From contig CAYWSX010000003.1 of assembly GCA_964461115.1 (NCBI GenBank), forward strand, positions 124,001-188,000: DNA of 64,000 bases, given 5' to 3'. Both the position numbers and the translations under genes were made by a program. The notes under the pieces are model-generated. The model made no database searches and was not told where the DNA came from. It was given only the letters and a program-made list of their open reading frames with translations. The first letter of the stretch is position 1, and each line of letters begins with the position of its first letter. This stretch comes from RGIG2134 sp964461115. Its GTDB lineage: Bacteria > Cyanobacteriota > Vampirovibrionia > Gastranaerophilales > Gastranaerophilaceae. Shown here in pieces: positions 61,480 to 64,000 of the stretch.

Positions 61480-61561
61480 CATTCTGAGGCAGAGCCGAAG
61501 AATCTTTATGATACCGGCATTTCCCCATCAGATTCTTCATCCTAAAGGATTCAGAAGGACA
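61480..61561 (+). repeat. Palindromic repeat pair, same family as 29433-29631
   Basis: CATTCTGAGG...GAAGAATCTT (61480-61506) and the inverted AGATTCTTC...TTCAGAAGGAC (61530-61561) form a head-to-head pair. Together with the neighbouring terminator it fills the first half of the gap between the 47-aa gene and the M14 gene. Confidence 0.65.
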
Positions 61562-61610
61562 GCGATATTGTGCGTATATGATGAATTTTATGAATTTTGT
61601 TTTTTTGCAT

Positions 61611-61765
61611 AAAAAAAAGGGATTTGATAATCAAATCCCCTGGAAACTTTTTAAAAAAACTTTTGTTCTTTCTCCGGTTTCACTCGTGTTAGTGTGTAGG
61701 TTAGTGTGTGGTAGGTTTAGTGTGTTTTGGTAAAATTATGAAATCTTTTTTTGTTTCGTTTGCCT
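61611..61765 (-). ncRNA. Second candidate small RNA (about 155 nt)
   Basis: On the minus strand a TATATA box (61772-61777) precedes a non-coding stretch. It starts GGGTAAGGCAAACGAAAC, goes on with CA-rich sequence (ACACTAAACCTACCACACAC, CTACACACTAACAC) and ends in a near-perfect hairpin, GGGATTTGA-TTA-TCAAATCCC, plus T8 (61611-61640). The M14 gene has its own terminator at 61798-61816, so this hairpin must end another transcript. The layout and the start (GTAAG-CA-ACGAAA) resemble 55162-55297. Confidence 0.45.
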
Positions 61766-61797
61766 TACCCTTATATAAAAACTAATATATAAAAAAT

Positions 61798-61816
61798 ATT
61801 GCCTTTTTAAGGCAAT
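61798..61816 (-). terminator. Terminator of the M14 peptidase gene
   Basis: ATTGCCTT-AAA-AAGGCAAT on the minus strand is followed by ATTTTTT. It lies about 28 nt after the stop at 61844. Confidence 0.8.
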
Positions 61817-61843
61817 TATACTTAATATTTATTTACAAACTTA

Positions 61844-62482
61844 TTATTTTAGAAAGCTTAAATACTCAAAAACCTTAAAACAACGGGCTTTTAAAGATTT
61901 CATATCTTCGTCCTCGCCAAGCTCCAGAGTTATCGTAGAAATACCGCGCTCAATACCGCAATAAGTCCCGAAACTCCCGGGTGTCGGATAACCAATATCG
62001 CTTTGAACAGGATAGCCCATAATTTCAGCTATCCTCTGTGAACACAAGAGCCCGTCTCCGTCATAATTCACAACCTTGAATGGCGCGTGAATTGTCAAAA
62101 TCAAGTCAGGCTTTATCTCACCTAAAATATCGCACATAAAGCGGGTTTCCCACTCAGAAGCAGGCGTTTCGCCGCCGAAAAATTCATCTTTATTTGTCAA
62201 TTCCCAATTTTTTGTCGGAAAATTTCTGTTTAAATCCACTCCGTTCGAATTCACGCGCTTAACAGCAAACAATCCGTCAGGATTAAAGCAGGGCAATACG
62301 TAAATGCTATTTTCAGCAGCATGGCATAATTTTAAATACTCATTTAAAATTTCTACTCCCTGCGGTTCATCGCCATGAAATCCGCCGATAAATAATATTT
62401 TTTTTCCACTCACAACCCCGTTAAAATACAATTCTATCAATCGATTGGAGGGCAGAACAGCCTTATTTATTAAATTAAACAT
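61844..62482 (-). CDS. M14-family peptide amidase, MpaA-like
   Basis: From the ATG at 62482 the product is 212 aa. It is a compact zinc carboxypeptidase-fold protein. Zinc ligands are His and Glu in GGFHGDEPQG and His in LTIHAPF. Other M14 marks are NPDG, VDLNRNFPT (substrate Asn-Arg) and the catalytic Glu in TITLELGED. The pattern is close to MpaA/succinylglutamate-desuccinylase types, which cut gamma-D-Glu-DAP murein peptides or N-acyl amino acids. No signal peptide, so cytoplasmic; murein peptide recycling is likely. The ATG lies 6 nt after a TATAAC box, with no Shine-Dalgarno, so the mRNA is probably leaderless. Confidence 0.8.
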   Translation of the reverse strand: MFNLINKAVLPSNRLIELYFNGVVSGKKILFIGGFHGDEPQGVEILNEYLKLCHAAENSIYVLPCFNPDGLFAVKRVNSNGVDLNRNFPTKNWELTNKDEFFGGETPASEWETRFMCDILGEIKPDLILTIHAPFKVVNYDGDGLLCSQRIAEIMGYPVQSDIGYPTPGSFGTYCGIERGISTITLELGEDEDMKSLKARCFKVFEYLSFLK

Positions 62483-62488
62483 ACATCG

Positions 62489-62517
62489 GTTATACAAAAA
62501 AACGCGGGTTATGTCAA
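62489..62517 (-). promoter_or_regulatory. Strong promoter of a leaderless gene
   Basis: On the minus strand TTGACA (62512-62517), 17 nt and TATAAC (62489-62494) form a near-consensus promoter. The ATG of the M14 gene starts 7 nt after the -10, so the transcript should begin at or next to the ATG. Confidence 0.75.
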
Positions 62518-62549
62518 CGAAACTAAACCCTGTACAGCAAAAATAACTA

Positions 62550-62578
62550 TTGATATCTGTTTTGAAAAGTGCTAAAAT
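62550..62578 (+). promoter_or_regulatory. Promoter of pyrF-ald
   Basis: TTGATA (62550-62555), 17 nt and TAAAAT (62573-62578) precede pyrF by 45 nt. Divergent from the M14 promoter. Confidence 0.6.
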
Positions 62579-62623
62579 GTAATCCAACGTAATTTATTGC
62601 CGTTATATGGGAGAGTAGAGTAA

Positions 62624-63412
62624 ATGGACAATGGTAACAACGGAAGCATTGGCAAGCCGGCATGCGCAAAAGACCGCATTATTCTTGCACTTGATGTAAA
62701 CACTATCGAAGAAGCGGAACAACTTGTTGTAGAACTTAAAGACTACGTAGGCTTTTTTAAAGTCGGGCTTCAGTTAATGTCTTCAGCGGGTGCATACAAT
62801 GTCCTGGAAATGATAAAAAAGCACGGATGTAAAGCTTTTGTCGATGCAAAACTCATTGATATCCCGAATACTGTTGCAAAAACCTGCGTTAACATGATGA
62901 AAAACGGCGCAGATTTTTTTGATATCCATCTCATCGGCGGTTCAAAAATGATTAACACAACCGTAAAACTTCTGAAAGAAACAGCAAAAAAAATGGAAAT
63001 CGAACGTCCGACAGTCGTAGGTGTTACGCTTCTTTCAAGTTTCGGACAAAAAACTCTTACGGAAGAGCTTTGCGTAAACACAAATCTTGTTGATTATGTT
63101 ACCCAACTTACAAAGCTAGCCCTTGATTGCGGATTAGACGGAGTTTTAGCTTCCGCCAGTGAAGCTAAAGTAATGAGACAAAAATTCGGTAATGATTTTA
63201 TTATAATTTGTCAGGCCGTTCGCCCGACCTGGTCTGTTGTTAACGACCAAATTCGAGTTGTAACGCCGACTGACGCAATCACATCAGGCGTAGATTATAT
63301 GATTATAGGCCGTCCTATTACAGGTGCGAAAAACCCGAAAGACGCAGCAATGCTGATTATTGATGAAATCGAAGAGGCGCTGTCCTGCACAAATTCCAAG
63401 TTTACTTTTTAG
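62624..63412 (+). CDS. pyrF: Orotidine 5'-phosphate decarboxylase
   Basis: PyrF makes UMP from OMP. The 262-aa barrel has the catalytic Asp74-x-Lys76-x-x-Asp79 in VDAKLIDIPNT. It also has the N-terminal IILALDV strand and the phosphate-binding end YMIIGRPITGAKNPKDA. The family's usual DLKFHD is changed to DAKLID, but the three catalytic residues are kept. The N-terminus has about 15 extra polar residues (DNGNNGSIGKPACAK). GGGAGAG lies before the ATG. ald follows 9 nt downstream. Confidence 0.94.
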   Translation: MDNGNNGSIGKPACAKDRIILALDVNTIEEAEQLVVELKDYVGFFKVGLQLMSSAGAYNVLEMIKKHGCKAFVDAKLIDIPNTVAKTCVNMMKNGADFFDIHLIGGSKMINTTVKLLKETAKKMEIERPTVVGVTLLSSFGQKTLTEELCVNTNLVDYVTQLTKLALDCGLDGVLASASEAKVMRQKFGNDFIIICQAVRPTWSVVNDQIRVVTPTDAITSGVDYMIIGRPITGAKNPKDAAMLIIDEIEEALSCTNSKFTF

Positions 63413-63421
63413 GAGAAATTT

Positions 63422-64000
63422 ATGAAAATAGGTGTTGTAAAAGAGATTAAGAATAATGAAAACCGTGTTTCGGTTGTGCCTTCAGGCGTAAAAGAACTCG
63501 TATTGAAAGGGCATACCGTATACGTGGAAAAAGATGCAGGCATAGGCAGCGGTTTCCCTACCGAAGAGTACAAAGCAGCAGGTGCACAAATTTTAGAAAA
63601 AGCCGCTGACGTTTATAAGTCTTCAGAGTTAATTGTAAAGGTTAAAGAACCGCAGCCAAGCGAATACGAGCTTTTCCAAAAAGGGCAAATGCTCTTTACA
63701 TACCTTCATTTGGCTGTAGAACCTGAACTTTCAGAGGTATTAACCAAAAAGAAAATCAGCTCTATTGCATATGAGTCCGTGGAACTCGACAATCATGAAT
63801 TACCGCTTTTAAGCCCTATGAGTGAAATTGCAGGAAAAATGTCAGTGCAAATCGGTACGCACTTCCTTGAAAGTAACCATGGCGGATCCGGAGTGTTATT
63901 AGGAGGTGTTCCGGGTGTCAGAGCCGGCAATGTTGTTATCATTGGCGCAGGCGTAGTCGGGCAAAGTGCGTTAAAAATTGCTGTCGGAATGGGTGCCGAT
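63422..64000 (+). CDS. ald: Alanine dehydrogenase (5' part, cut by window end)
   Basis: The first 193 codons are visible. The start MKIGVVKEIKNNENRVSVVP, the pyruvate/alanine-site sequence LFTYLHLAVEPELS and the nucleotide-binding fold VVIIGAGVVGQSALKIAVGM are those of Ald, which interconverts L-alanine and pyruvate with NAD. His in YLHLA is the likely catalytic His. AGGAG lies 8 nt before the ATG and pyrF ends 9 nt upstream, so they share a transcript. The C-terminal half is outside the window. Confidence 0.93.
   Translation, partial: MKIGVVKEIKNNENRVSVVPSGVKELVLKGHTVYVEKDAGIGSGFPTEEYKAAGAQILEKAADVYKSSELIVKVKEPQPSEYELFQKGQMLFTYLHLAVEPELSEVLTKKKISSIAYESVELDNHELPLLSPMSEIAGKMSVQIGTHFLESNHGGSGVLLGGVPGVRAGNVVIIGAGVVGQSALKIAVGMGAD

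Noticed and set aside
61386..61843. tRNA or rRNA gene in the larger gaps
   Set aside because: No TTCGAATC-type T-loop, CCA end or cloverleaf could be found in this or other gaps; the hairpins are repeats and terminators.

Overview
The window looks like about 64 kb of chromosome from a low-GC, flagellated, probably gut-dwelling bacterium. The best guess is an uncultured member of Candidatus Gastranaerophilales (Vampirovibrionia, formerly Melainabacteria), the non-photosynthetic sister group of cyanobacteria. This is inferred, not proven. It rests on a pilin-type leader of the FTLAEVLATLVIIG kind, a cyanobacterial-style AMIN amidase, a GerMN protein, fliW-csrA plus flagellin, and several proteins with a short SFKG/SFGG motif near their N-termini. 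No phylogenetic marker was searched.

Layout. 1-7.3 kb: the end of a probable truB, two envelope proteins, an SOS-controlled lexA-like/umuC pair, a membrane protein, purB and panD. 7.3-13.3 kb: a small regulator, a secreted TPR protein, the fliW-csrA-TPR flagellar control operon, then murI, an AMIN amidase and deoC on the other strand. 13.5-25.7 kb: a flagellar locus with two small proteins, a GT32 glycosyltransferase and a giant 3434-residue flagellin. The normal flagellin ends of this protein flank about 19 RTX-like repeat modules. 25.7-30.6 kb: a ROK glucokinase with holA and holB, a block of palindromic repeats, and rpsG-rpsL. 30.9-38.4 kb: TPR and kinase-like proteins, KDPG aldolase, cdaA, lysA and a membrane GT2. 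38.5-46.6 kb: two divergent GH13-type proteins (1363 and 761 aa), yidD and two hypothetical proteins. 46.7-54.0 kb: a small protein with a sigma28-type promoter, a sugar-binding protein, rarA, a pilin-like gene with a G9 tract, and a two-component system. 54.1-64 kb: nadA, a second protein carrying one flagellin-type RTX module, TPR, thiC, two candidate small RNAs, an M14 peptidase, pyrF and the start of ald.

How it fits together. The most unusual system is the RTX flagellin and its likely regulon. FliW-CsrA would control flagellin synthesis. Sigma28-like promoters (TAAA-N16-GCCGATAA type) can be read upstream of the giant flagellin, the 623-aa one-module protein, a 128-aa protein and a 552-aa TPR protein. 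A glycosyltransferase lies head to head with the flagellin gene. The rest is housekeeping: replication (holA, holB, rarA), translation (rpsL, rpsG), wall (murI, amidase, lysA), c-di-AMP (cdaA), cofactors (panD, nadA, thiC), nucleotides (purB, pyrF, deoC) and carbohydrate use (ROK kinase, eda, GH13 proteins, sugar-binding protein).

Several genes have a -10 box 6-7 nt from the start codon and no Shine-Dalgarno, so leaderless transcription seems to be in use. No tRNA, rRNA, CRISPR array, transposase or integrase was recognised. All alignments and motif calls were made by eye.
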